The notes: a model not told the origin generated them from the sequence alone. A stretch of DNA of 8,364 nt from an uncultured Flammeovirgaceae bacterium (GCA_946886805.1 CAMPJM010000158.1:1-8364); one strand, 5' to 3'. Positions 1-6,306 are shown, counted from the stretch's first letter. Translations and numbers: made by a program.

Positions 1-170
1 CAGGTGTTATTACTTTCATTAATTTTAATTGATACGGCCATTTCGTTATCGTCCTCAACACCCGAATAGTCGGAAGTTTATATTTCCGTAGAATATTCAT
101 CTACTAAAGCGCCTCCTACCGCATTAGGTTGAGTAAATTCTATATATTTGAGGACTTTTAGTAAATAACA
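1..170 (-). pseudogene. Possible decayed gene fragment, minus strand, running off the left edge
   Basis: Read on the minus strand from 170 to 1, one frame shows coding-like composition: many codons begin with A or G, and residues such as QPNAVGGALVDEY and later GVEDDNEMAVSIKINES appear. It is interrupted by a TAA at 78-80, and no start codon lies between the upstream in-frame stop (171-173) and that TAA. The complementary plus frame gives Ser/Leu/Pro-rich peptides typical of an antisense shadow, which favours the minus strand as the original coding strand. I do not recognise a family. It could be the remnant of a gene whose remainder lies left of the window, or chance openness in about 55 codons. 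This is an inference only. Confidence 0.25.
143..150 (+). promoter_or_regulatory. Candidate Bacteroidota -7 box upstream of the methyltransferase
   Basis: TATATTTG matches the TAnnTTTG -7 consensus of the Bacteroidota primary sigma factor. It lies 87 bp before the methyltransferase start. No good TTTG/TTG -33 element is seen at about 20 nt upstream, so the match rests on one short box in AT-rich DNA. Confidence 0.22.
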
Positions 171-237
171 TTAAGGTCAGCAAGAGAAGAAAATTGACAC
201 TGATGTTACTAAAGTAAAATAGAAAATTTTTTAATTT

Positions 238-891
238 ATGGAAAAACCTGATCCAAAGGAAGTTGCCAAAATGCTCCGAAAACCTGAAGGGGAATTTGGA
301 ATTAAAGTTGCTTTGAGAATGAATGAATCCAATAGGAATATCATTCAATGGGCAATAGAAAAGTTATCGATCCAAAACAATGACCGTGTTCTTGAAATTG
401 GCTTTGGAAACGGTTCACACATCCCTAAGATATTGTCCAAGGCCAGCATGATAAAATACACTGGATTGGATATTTCCGAAACGATGGTAAATATTGTCGA
501 AAAGGAATATGCAAAAGAAATTGAATTGGGACAATTAACTTTACATTTGGGTTCATCCTCTGAAATGCCTTTCTCTCATAATACTTTTGATAAGATCTTT
601 ACAGTAAACACCATATATTTTTGGGAAGATCCTATCGAACACTTAAAACAGATTTATAATGTCCTAAAACCCGGGGGGCTTTTTTGTCTTGCATTTAAGT
701 CCAAGTCCTTCATGCAAAATTTACCTTTTGTGCAACACGGCTTTATTCATTATGATCAAAGCGATGCTATGGAATTGCTAAAAGCTGTCGGTTTTAAAAT
801 AGAAAATTTGGATTATAGAAAAGAGGCTCCGCTGGACGTGAATGGAATAGGTGTCACTCCTGATGCGATTTTAATTTCGGCATCGAAGTAG
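238..891 (+). CDS. Class I SAM-dependent methyltransferase
   Basis: A 217-residue soluble protein with the Rossmann-type methyltransferase fold, predicted to transfer a methyl group from S-adenosylmethionine to an unknown substrate. Visible motifs in order are motif I VLEIGFGNG (51-59), which is the SAM-binding glycine loop; the post-I acidic strand end TGLDIS (75-80), with Asp78 expected to contact the SAM ribose; a motif with SSSEMPF then FDKIFTVNTIYFW (106-129); and LKPGGLF (143-149). This is the Methyltransf_11/UbiE-like arrangement. The N-terminus (LRKPEGEFG, then MNESN) precedes the fold and may help form the substrate pocket. The ATG at 238 follows an A/T-rich stretch with no Shine-Dalgarno, as usual in Bacteroidota. 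A downstream Met at residue 12 is less likely because it removes little and leaves no better context. The substrate cannot be assigned, and quinone or small-molecule methylation are both possible. The next gene lies 121 bp downstream on the same strand. Confidence 0.9.
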   Translation: MEKPDPKEVAKMLRKPEGEFGIKVALRMNESNRNIIQWAIEKLSIQNNDRVLEIGFGNGSHIPKILSKASMIKYTGLDISETMVNIVEKEYAKEIELGQLTLHLGSSSEMPFSHNTFDKIFTVNTIYFWEDPIEHLKQIYNVLKPGGLFCLAFKSKSFMQNLPFVQHGFIHYDQSDAMELLKAVGFKIENLDYRKEAPLDVNGIGVTPDAILISASK

Positions 892-903
892 GTTATTAGC
901 AAT

Positions 904-911
904 TATTTTTG
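904..911 (+). promoter_or_regulatory. Candidate -7 box upstream of the sugar dehydrogenase gene
   Basis: TATTTTTG fits TAnnTTTG and lies about 100 bp before the dehydrogenase ATG, in the gap after the methyltransferase stop. If used, it would give a leader of about 95 nt that includes both copies of the direct repeat at 930-1014. No clear -33 box is present, so confidence is low. Confidence 0.22.
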
Positions 912-929
912 TCAGTCTACATGTTTCAT

Positions 930-1014
930 CTAAAGCTTAAACTATTTATTTTTATATTCGTAGCATAAAACAATCAAAGCATCAATCATTTTACTAAAGC
1001 TAAGCACTATTTAT
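930..1014 (+). repeat. Pair of near-identical direct repeats before and across the dehydrogenase start
   Basis: Copy 1 (930-949) and copy 2 (994-1014) share CTAAAGCT at the left and ACTATTTAT at the right, differing only by a few bases and one insertion in between. They are 64 bp apart, and copy 2 ends inside the ATG start codon of the sugar dehydrogenase (1013). The repeat may be a duplicated leader segment or a paired binding site for a regulator. The similarity is visible by eye; any function is inference. Confidence 0.45.
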
Positions 1015-2158
1015 GAAGAAATTATCCTTCCTTTTTGCCATTTTATATTCACTGCTGCTCATCGCCTGCTCTAACAATGAAAAAGATACCACAGAAGAAC
1101 GGGTGAATAACAATGCTGACAGTGTAGAGGCAGTGAGTTTTGTTGTTGATACTATAACCGCAGAATTAGAAGTTCCCTGGGGAATGGCATTTTTGCCCGA
1201 CGGTAGAATTTTAATTACCGAGAAATCTGGCGAAATACGAATTGTAGAAAACGATAGTTTGCTGGCAGAGAAAATTCAGGGAGTACCTGAAGTTTACGCC
1301 AAAGGCCAGGGAGGCTTGTTAGACATCAAACTACATCCTGATTATGAAGAAAACGGTTGGATATACCTTACTTATGCAAAGCCTGTAGAAGGAGGAGCTG
1401 TAACGGCACTGTCCAGAACAAAATTAGATGGTACTACATTCACTGATTTTGAAGAAATTTTTATAACAAATCCAGTATTTAGCACTTCTCATCATTTTGG
1501 TTCAAGAATAGCATTTGACAATGAGAACCATTTATTTGTAACCGTAGGGGAAAGAGGTACAAAGGAAAATGCGCAGGATTTGAGCAATGATTATGGCAAA
1601 GTACATAGGTTAATGGATGATGGTAGCATCCCTCAAGATAACCCTTTTGTAGATTCAGCTAATGCCGAGCCATCTATCTGGTCTTATGGCCACAGAAATG
1701 AACAAGGCTTATATTTTGATACCGATTCGGGAATTTTGTGGGAACATGAACATGGCCCAAAGGGAGGCGATGAATTAAATATAGTCGAAAAGGGAAAAAA
1801 TTATGGCTGGCCAATAGTTACTTACGGCATTGACTATGATGGCTCTACGATTTCGGAAATATCAGAAAAAGAGGGAATTCAAAATCCCGTACATTATTGG
1901 GATCCTTCAATAGCGCCAAGCGGGCTGACAATGGTAAAAGGTAATGTATTTCCTGAGTGGAAAGGTAATTTGTTTATCGGCGCATTATCGCACCAACATG
2001 TCACAAGAGTTGTGTTAGACGGAAGAGAATTTAAAGAAAAGGAAATTCTATTAAAAGATGTGGGTAGAGTGAGAGCCGTAAGAGAAAGCCCGGATGGCTA
2101 TATTTATGTAGCGGTAGAAGCACCCGGAATGTTGTTGAGGCTTGAGCCTGAAGAGTAA
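1013..2158 (+). CDS. PQQ-dependent aldose sugar dehydrogenase (YliI/Asd-type), lipoprotein
   Basis: A 381-residue exported protein of the glucose/sorbosone dehydrogenase family (GSDH), predicted to oxidise aldose sugars with PQQ as cofactor and pass electrons to an acceptor in the envelope. Residues 1-18 are a lipoprotein signal peptide (MKK, hydrophobic core, lipobox LIAC with Cys19), followed by a polar tether. The six-bladed propeller then shows family hallmarks: VPWGMAFLPDGRILITE (54-70), GQGGLLDIKLHPDY (98-111), SHHFGSRIAFD (159-169) supplying the likely catalytic His, VGERG (178-182), SYGHRNEQGL (224-233) with the conserved PQQ-contacting Arg, HEHGPKGGDELN (245-256) at the calcium/PQQ face, NYGWP (263-267) and APSGL (301-305). 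Length is normal for soluble Asd proteins and no residue appears lost. A hairpin terminator follows at once, so it ends its transcription unit. The natural substrate is unknown and the acceptor gene is not in the window. Confidence 0.92.
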   Translation: MKKLSFLFAILYSLLLIACSNNEKDTTEERVNNNADSVEAVSFVVDTITAELEVPWGMAFLPDGRILITEKSGEIRIVENDSLLAEKIQGVPEVYAKGQGGLLDIKLHPDYEENGWIYLTYAKPVEGGAVTALSRTKLDGTTFTDFEEIFITNPVFSTSHHFGSRIAFDNENHLFVTVGERGTKENAQDLSNDYGKVHRLMDDGSIPQDNPFVDSANAEPSIWSYGHRNEQGLYFDTDSGILWEHEHGPKGGDELNIVEKGKNYGWPIVTYGIDYDGSTISEISEKEGIQNPVHYWDPSIAPSGLTMVKGNVFPEWKGNLFIGALSHQHVTRVVLDGREFKEKEILLKDVGRVRAVRESPDGYIYVAVEAPGMLLRLEPEE

Positions 2159-2179
2159 TAGCTTTGGTTTCTGGAAATT

Positions 2180-2210
2180 AAGGGGATAGTTTGAAAGAGC
2201 TATCCCTTTT
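2180..2210 (+). terminator. Rho-independent terminator of the sugar dehydrogenase gene
   Basis: GGGATAG (2183-2189) pairs perfectly with CTATCCC (2200-2206) around a 10-nt loop. One G-U and two A-U pairs extend the stem, and TTTTATTTT follows. It begins 22 bp after the dehydrogenase stop and sits at the junction with the convergent kinase gene. Confidence 0.8.
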
Positions 2211-2263
2211 ATTTTGCTCGCTTAGATAAAAGATCCGATTTTAAATTTAAAAAATTCATCCTT

Positions 2264-2302
2264 AGACATCAGACAAAATGAAGACTGAAGACATGAGACA
2301 AA
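2264..2302. repeat. Heptad-periodic AGAC array in the convergent intergenic region
   Basis: AGAC occurs at 2264, 2271, 2282, 2289 and 2296. The spacing is exactly 7 nt within each of two blocks, separated by a 4-nt ATGA insertion. Units are AGACATC, AGACAAA, (ATGA), AGACTGA, AGACATG, AGACAAA; on the minus strand they read as GTCT-led heptads. The array lies between the dehydrogenase terminator and the 3' end of the histidine kinase gene, outside any coding region. I recall similar GTCTnnn heptad strings between genes in Bacteroidota genomes, but copy number cannot be judged from one window. Confidence 0.6.
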
Positions 2303-2393
2303 AAATCTAGGTTATTGGTATGATAGTGTTAGAATGGAAACTCTGATAATTGGCGACAAAATTTATTACCAAAGGAATAATTAGCCGATTAAT

Positions 2394-3488
2394 TTATTCT
2401 TTTGGTATTTCAATGAAAAATTTTGACCCTTTATTTTCTTCACTTTCAAACCAAATTCTTCCATTGTGCCATTCCACAATGGTTTTGATGATGGACATTC
2501 CTAATCCCACGGATGGTTCGCCTTTTATCCCTGGTCTTCTTGCTTTGGTGAATTTTTCAAATAATCCTTCTTGTCTGTTAGCAGGAATTCCAATTCCGTT
2601 GTCTTCTACAGTGATAAGTATTGTATCTTCTTTTTCTTCAATGCCGATAATTATAATTCCATTGTCGTGTGTAAATTTTATGGAATTGGAAATTAAATTA
2701 TTAATAGCTTGAGAAAATTTATATTGATCAATAGCAACATAAATACTTTCGGAAGAAGTCTCCAGTTTAAAGGTCTTCATGATATCCTTTTCGGAGCTCT
2801 TGTATTGTTCTACAACACTTTTTAACTCGTGGACAATGTCTTCTCTTTTTTTGATGAGTGCTTCATGAACTGATTCTAAAAACTCTTGCTTTACAAAATC
2901 ACGTATTAATTTGATACTCCTTTCGCTGGTATTTGAAATCATTTCTACCATTTTTTCAATATCAGGATCCTCATATTTCTGTATCTTTTTTGACATCAGA
3001 CTGGCAATCCCTTTTATATTCCTAAAAGGTCCGGCTAAATCGTGAGAGAGAATTTCCAGTACAGAATCTTTTTTGGCTGCGAACTTATGGAGGTTGTCCT
3101 GATGGTTTTTTACAGCAGTAATATCATTGGCAATACCTCCTAATATTTGTTTATCTGTAGTATCCTTAATATAGTACAGATGCAAAGAAACCCACTTCAA
3201 AACCAAGCCGGGCATAATTATCCTAAATTCTATTGCCTTATCTGGAATTGCTTCCTTTACCAGAGATTTATATGTTTCCAATACATATTCTCTATCCTCA
3301 TGGTGGATCCTTTCGAGAAGCACTTGAGGGTTTGCGTTTATCTTTTCAATAGTTAATTCCCAGAGGTGTTCAAAAGAGGGATTTACATAGGTAAATTGAT
3401 TTGAAGTAGAATCATAAGCAAAAATAACCGCATTGATTCTGTTTGCTAATTCATCTAAAAAATAAGGTGCTGAATCTAAAAGTGCCAT
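2394..3488 (-). CDS. Orphan cytoplasmic PAS-domain sensor histidine kinase
   Basis: A sensor kinase of 364 residues from the ATG at 3488. Numbered from that Met, a PAS-like sensor domain spans about 17-127, ending in the PAC-type stretch ILGGIANDITAVK. A short linker leads to the phospho-acceptor helix with LSHDLAGPFRNI (His149). The HATPase domain follows: N-box INNLISNSIKF (about 262-272), G1 box DNGIGIP (296-302), F-box LFEKFTKARR, and G2 box SVGLGMSII (326-334). All residues needed for autophosphorylation are present. There is no signal peptide or membrane segment, so the signal is sensed inside the cell. The frame stays open upstream to a TTG at 3557, which would add 23 residues (MNRVFNLVTF...) unlike a PAS N-cap; the first ATG is preferred. 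No response regulator is adjacent, so the partner is elsewhere. It lies 259 bp downstream of pfkA behind a structured repeat and is probably transcribed separately. Confidence 0.9.
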   Translation of the reverse strand: MALLDSAPYFLDELANRINAVIFAYDSTSNQFTYVNPSFEHLWELTIEKINANPQVLLERIHHEDREYVLETYKSLVKEAIPDKAIEFRIIMPGLVLKWVSLHLYYIKDTTDKQILGGIANDITAVKNHQDNLHKFAAKKDSVLEILSHDLAGPFRNIKGIASLMSKKIQKYEDPDIEKMVEMISNTSERSIKLIRDFVKQEFLESVHEALIKKREDIVHELKSVVEQYKSSEKDIMKTFKLETSSESIYVAIDQYKFSQAINNLISNSIKFTHDNGIIIIGIEEKEDTILITVEDNGIGIPANRQEGLFEKFTKARRPGIKGEPSVGLGMSIIKTIVEWHNGRIWFESEENKGSKFFIEIPKE

Positions 3489-3610
3489 GTTTCTACGATC
3501 TATTATCCGTAAACCAGTAACTATGGTAAAAGTTACGAGATTGAATACACGGTTCAAGGATTAAGGATAGGTAGCATTAGTGCTTTCCATTTCAGAAACA
3601 TTAAAAAGTT

Positions 3611-3671
3611 CTGCCCTGGCCATCGGTTGGCGGACCTAATGGAATTAACTCCTTTGCGGCGGTTAATGGAA
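3611..3671. repeat. GC-richer structured intergenic repeat, left half of a compound element
   Basis: In the kinase-pfkA gap a GC-richer stretch stands out from its AT-rich surroundings. It contains a small hairpin GCCA/TGGC (3619-3622 with 3628-3631), an inverted pair ATTAAC/GTTAAT (3644-3649 with 3662-3667) enclosing a GC-rich loop, and an 8-bp direct repeat TAATGGAA (3637-3644 and 3664-3671). No reading frame of note crosses it. The composition and compact symmetry suggest a dispersed REP-like repeat, but other genomic copies cannot be seen here. Confidence 0.45.
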
Positions 3672-3683
3672 GGTAAGATGTAA

Positions 3684-3727
3684 TTTGTCACCCCGGAAGC
3701 TTGGAAGCATTTTGGGATGACAAAATG
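3684..3727 (-). repeat. Long hairpin downstream of pfkA, terminator-like or REP-like
   Basis: TTTGTCACCCC (3684-3694) pairs with GGGATGACAAA (3714-3724) at 10 of 11 positions, and the odd one becomes a G-U wobble in a minus-strand transcript. A competing perfect 7-bp stem CATTTTG/CAAAATG (3708-3714 with 3721-3727) and an inner GCTT-GG-AAGC also exist. It lies 20 bp beyond the pfkA stop, so it could end or protect the pfkA transcript. There is no good T-run after the stem on the minus strand, so classic intrinsic termination is doubtful. The GTCACCC/GGGATGAC ends resemble dispersed intergenic repeats seen in Bacteroidota. Confidence 0.5.
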
Positions 3728-3747
3728 GATGCGGCAAACTTGAGTAA

Positions 3748-4728
3748 TTAATATTTCCTGCCGTTGAGAACATCAATAAGGTTAATGAGCTCTCGTTTTA
3801 TTGGTTTCTTTTTGGTAATTGTATCAACAAATGGCGTATAGCAAATCTCGCCGTTAATTACCCCTGCCATTACATTGGTATAGCCATTTATCAAACCTTC
3901 TACGGCACCGAATCCTAATCGGCTTGCCAAAACCCTGTCCGTAGCGGAAGGCTCCCCTCCTCTTTGAATATGTCCGAGGATAGTTACTTTGGTATCCAGT
4001 TCCGGAAGTGCCTCTCTCACCTTACCTGCTATATAATGAGATCTGCTAATCCCTTCTTCTTCCGCAACTATAATTATATGAGATGCTTTTGAATGACTCG
4101 TACCAAACCTTAACCTATCTATGATATCTTCGGTACTGAATTTATTTTCAGGGATCAAAGCCATCTCGGCCCCACCTGAAATAGCAGACCGTATGGCGAT
4201 AAAGCCAGTGTCCCTACCCATAACCTCAATAAAGAAAACCCTGTCGTGGGAATCTGCCGTGTCTCTAATTTTGTCAATGGCATCTAAGGCAGTATTTACA
4301 GCAGTATCATAACCAATTGTAAAATCGGTACCGTAAAGGTCATTGTCAATAGTACCAGGGGCACCTATACAAGGCATGCCAAATTCTTCATGAAATTTCA
4401 ACATTCCCGTAAACGTTCCATTTCCTCCAATGGCAATGAGGCCATCTATTCCGAGATTTTTCAGATTGTCATAGGCCTTTTTTCTGCCTTCCGGTGTTTT
4501 AAAAGCCTCACTTCTGGTAGATTTTAATATCGTCCCCCCTCTTTGAATAATATTGCTCACCGATTTATTGTCCATCTCCAGGAAGTTCTTATTGATCATT
4601 CCATCATACCCCTTATAGATTCCGAAAACAGAAAGACCAAAATGATGACCAGACCTTACCACTGCGCGAATACAGGCATTCATACCAGGAGCATCTCCTC
4701 CAGAGGTAAATAATGCAATTCTTTTCAT
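3748..4728 (-). CDS. pfkA: ATP-dependent 6-phosphofructokinase
   Basis: A 326-residue cytoplasmic enzyme that phosphorylates fructose 6-phosphate to fructose 1,6-bisphosphate, the committed step of glycolysis. It aligns end to end with E. coli Pfk-1, with one extra residue after position 105. Visible sites are GGDAPGMN (10-17, nucleotide loop), Arg72, GTIDND (125-130) with Asp128 matching the catalytic base Asp127, Arg163, MGRDTG (170-175) with Arg172, and GHIQRGG (252-258). Gly104 in the nucleotide loop indicates the ATP rather than the pyrophosphate type. Effector-site residues Arg21, Arg25, Glu188 and Lys214 are kept, while the Arg54 position is Asn. The loop at 101-105 reads GGNGT where E. 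coli has GGDGS, so the Mg-associated Asp103 is Asn; this may be a lineage trait or may alter metal handling. The ATG at 4728 has no Shine-Dalgarno. A 119-bp gap follows the TRIC-family gene on the same strand, so co-transcription is possible but not shown. Confidence 0.96.
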   Translation of the reverse strand: MKRIALFTSGGDAPGMNACIRAVVRSGHHFGLSVFGIYKGYDGMINKNFLEMDNKSVSNIIQRGGTILKSTRSEAFKTPEGRKKAYDNLKNLGIDGLIAIGGNGTFTGMLKFHEEFGMPCIGAPGTIDNDLYGTDFTIGYDTAVNTALDAIDKIRDTADSHDRVFFIEVMGRDTGFIAIRSAISGGAEMALIPENKFSTEDIIDRLRFGTSHSKASHIIIVAEEEGISRSHYIAGKVREALPELDTKVTILGHIQRGGEPSATDRVLASRLGFGAVEGLINGYTNVMAGVINGEICYTPFVDTITKKKPIKRELINLIDVLNGRKY

Positions 4729-4847
4729 GTAATTATAATTAGATTGTTGTGATTCATTTAACCGGATCTTTGACTACTGATGAATACACTATGTAGCGGT
4801 AGTGATGGTAGTTTCAAATCAGGTTCGAAGTTAATAATTAAAACGTG

Positions 4848-5453
4848 TTAAATCCCAATTTTTGGTAAAGTAAGCTTAAATTTAAGTGCTAGTATTCGTA
4901 ATAGTATAATAAATCCCGAAGAGATGAGTAAATTTACGTCCCTTTCTACTCCAAAGCTATTAATTATTAAATAAACGACTGCTCCGGCAAGACAGGCAGT
5001 AGCATATATTTCCTTTCTAAAAATAACAGGTGTAGCATTGGTGAGGGTATCACGTATTACACCACCCATTACTGCTGAGAACATTCCCATCATTGCTGCT
5101 ATTTCAGGACTTACACCCAGACTAAGTGATTTTTCTACTCCTAAAATTGTAAAAAAAGCAATGCCCACCATGTCAAAAAAGAGCATTGTTCTTTTCAACT
5201 TTAGAAAAAACTGATAAAAAAGAAAGGCTGTAAAAACTCCCACAATTATTGCGTACAAAAAATTTACATCGCCAACCCAAACCAATGGATAGCTCCCCAA
5301 AATCATATCGCGAAGGCTTCCTCCACCTATTGCCGTTATAAAACCCGTAAAAGCTGCTCCGAACCAATTTTTATCTTTGTCTTCTGACGCAATTACGCCG
5401 GAAATCGCAAAAAAATAAGTGCCAATAAGTTCAAGCAGATATTCTAGTTCCAT
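4848..5453 (-). CDS. Trimeric intracellular cation channel (TRIC/UPF0126, YicG-like) family membrane protein
   Basis: A 201-residue inner-membrane protein made of two homologous halves, as in the UPF0126/TRIC family. Each half carries the family signature: AIGGGSLRDMILG (41-53) and AVMGGVIRDTL (127-137). About seven hydrophobic segments are visible, starting at about 4-22, with the short charged loop EDKDKNW at 24-30 and the basic KLKR at 85-88. Prokaryotic TRIC proteins form trimeric potassium-conducting channels, and some bacterial UPF0126 members have been linked to glycine transport, so the ion or solute is uncertain here. Length is typical of the family. The ATG at 5453 starts the first membrane segment almost immediately, which fits. 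It is the first gene of the minus-strand block and is divergent from the DinB-like gene across a 170-bp region holding palindromes. Confidence 0.9.
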   Translation of the reverse strand: MELEYLLELIGTYFFAISGVIASEDKDKNWFGAAFTGFITAIGGGSLRDMILGSYPLVWVGDVNFLYAIIVGVFTAFLFYQFFLKLKRTMLFFDMVGIAFFTILGVEKSLSLGVSPEIAAMMGMFSAVMGGVIRDTLTNATPVIFRKEIYATACLAGAVVYLIINSFGVERDVNLLISSGFIILLRILALKFKLTLPKIGI

Positions 5454-5477
5454 TTTAATAGTACAAAGAAATAGGAA

Positions 5478-5515
5478 GTTTTATAAAACATGCAAGTATA
5501 CAAATGCAGCGTTTG
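5478..5515. promoter_or_regulatory. Palindromes in the divergent intergenic region (candidate operator/promoter)
   Basis: Between the divergent TRIC and DinB-like genes lie a perfect 12-bp palindrome GTTTTATAAAAC (5478-5489) and a near-perfect inverted repeat CAAATGC-A-GCGTTTG (5501-5515, 6 of 7 positions symmetric). Between them, on the minus strand, TATACTTG (5500-5493) is one base from the TAnnTTTG -7 box and would point towards the TRIC gene, 40 bp away. The arrangement could be an operator at a promoter. Binding is inferred. Confidence 0.35.
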
Positions 5516-5623
5516 CTTTCCATTTATTTCTATTGAATTATTTAAGAAAGGAGGCTGCCAAAGGGTTAAAATCTATTTATCTTTATACCTATACAGAACT
5601 TTAAATTTTAAGATTAAATAATT

Positions 5624-6088
5624 ATGAATTTAGAAGTTAAAGAAATAATTAAGGAATTGAAAAGGGTGTACAATGGAAGCCCATGGCTAGGAAATTCCAT
5701 CAAATCTGTTTTGGAAGGAATAGATGAAAAGACCGCCTTTAAACAAGCCTTGCCAAACGTCAACACCATCGCCAGTTTGGTCAGCCATATGATTGGCTGG
5801 AGGCTGCTTTTATTAAAAAGACTTGAGGGGGATGAAAATCATGCAGTAAAACAAAAGCAAACTTTTGATTTTAGTGGTTATGGAGAAGAGCCTCAAATAA
5901 TATGGGATAGCTTAATTCTGGAATTGGAGAGTAATCAAAACCGAATTATTAATCTTTTAGAACAAAAGGAGGATCTATTTTTAAAGGAGAAGGTAGCCAA
6001 TAAGAGATTTACTTATAAGCATTTAATCAACGGGATTATTCAGCATGATATTTATCATATGGGGCAGATTGCAATATTGAAAAAGTAA
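5624..6088 (+). CDS. DinB-family four-helix metal-binding protein
   Basis: A 154-residue soluble protein with the DinB/YfiT-like fold, an up-and-down four-helix bundle that usually binds a divalent metal through three histidines. The triad is complete: His55 in NTIASLVSHMIGWR (48-60), and His141 and His145 in IIQHDIYHMGQIAIL (138-152); the terminal HxxxHxGQI is the family signature. Members include thiol-dependent transferases (bacillithiol or mycothiol S-transferases, maleylpyruvate isomerase-like enzymes) and many proteins of unknown role, so no substrate is assigned. Induction by DNA damage, known for the Bacillus namesake, should not be assumed. Length is normal. The ATG at 5624 lies in an A/T-rich leader without Shine-Dalgarno, and the first helix begins directly after it. 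It stands alone, divergent from the TRIC gene and separated by 303 bp from the next gene. Confidence 0.9.
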   Translation: MNLEVKEIIKELKRVYNGSPWLGNSIKSVLEGIDEKTAFKQALPNVNTIASLVSHMIGWRLLLLKRLEGDENHAVKQKQTFDFSGYGEEPQIIWDSLILELESNQNRIINLLEQKEDLFLKEKVANKRFTYKHLINGIIQHDIYHMGQIAILKK

Positions 6089-6256
6089 TCAGGTGAAAAT
6101 CATGAAAGATAATTTTTCTCGTCCGTCGGCTCTATTCCTCAGATCTGGGAGATTAAGGTGATATCAATGCTAATTAAGCCACACAATCAAATTATTTCAC
6201 ATAAAGCAATAGAAATATACCTTTCCCATTGTAGATAACGATTGCATAAATTTGGA

Positions 6257-6289
6257 TTTGCTACAAGTTATGTATTAAATTACTTTTTG
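6257..6289 (+). promoter_or_regulatory. Candidate Bacteroidota promoter before the large lipoprotein
   Basis: TTTG (6257-6260) is followed after 20 nt by TACTTTTTG (6281-6289), close to the -33 TTTG / -7 TAnnTTTG arrangement but with one extra base inside the -7 box. Transcription would begin near 6295, just before the hairpin at 6307-6345 and about 97 nt before the lipoprotein ATG. Confidence 0.35.
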
Positions 6290-6306
6290 GTTTTAAAACG
6301 GAGCAT

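Noticed and set aside
1..100. Minus-strand frame from an ATG at 100 open to the left edge (starting MNILRKYKLP)
   Set aside because: It is short and strongly basic, without family likeness, and it overlaps in another frame the more coding-like reading of the same strand. It could only be revived by sequence to the left.
194..220. TTGACA (194-199) and TAAAAT (215-220) resembling an E. coli sigma-70 promoter before the methyltransferase
   Set aside because: The spacing is only 15 nt and Bacteroidota primary sigma factors use a different consensus; such matches are common in AT-rich DNA.
2264..2302. CRISPR-like array
   Set aside because: Units are 7 nt with no 20-40 nt repeat/spacer alternation and no cas genes nearby.
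2379..2393. AATTA/TAATT mini-hairpin just past the kinase stop as its terminator
   Set aside because: The stem is only about 5 A/T pairs and the T-run on the minus strand is poor.
2350..2712. Plus-strand open frame of 120 codons
   Set aside because: It lies almost wholly antisense to the kinase ATPase domain and its peptide has no family features, while the minus-strand frame carries the N, G1 and G2 boxes.
3147..3356. Plus-strand open frame inside the kinase gene
   Set aside because: It is antisense to the PAS region, with a Cys/Phe-rich composition typical of a shadow frame.
4121..4312. Plus-strand open frame inside pfkA
   Set aside because: It is antisense to strongly conserved PfkA motifs.
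3748..4728. Pyrophosphate-dependent phosphofructokinase as an alternative call
   Set aside because: Gly at position 104 and the short 326-residue length fit the ATP-dependent bacterial type.
5547..5554. AAAGGAGG, a perfect Shine-Dalgarno-like string
   Set aside because: No start codon with a meaningful frame follows within about 15 nt, and genes in this window do not use Shine-Dalgarno sequences.
5173..5604. Small open frames on both strands around the start of the TRIC gene (5173-5367 minus, 5419-5604 plus)
   Set aside because: They overlap the TRIC gene in other frames or its promoter region, and show no recognisable domain or start context.
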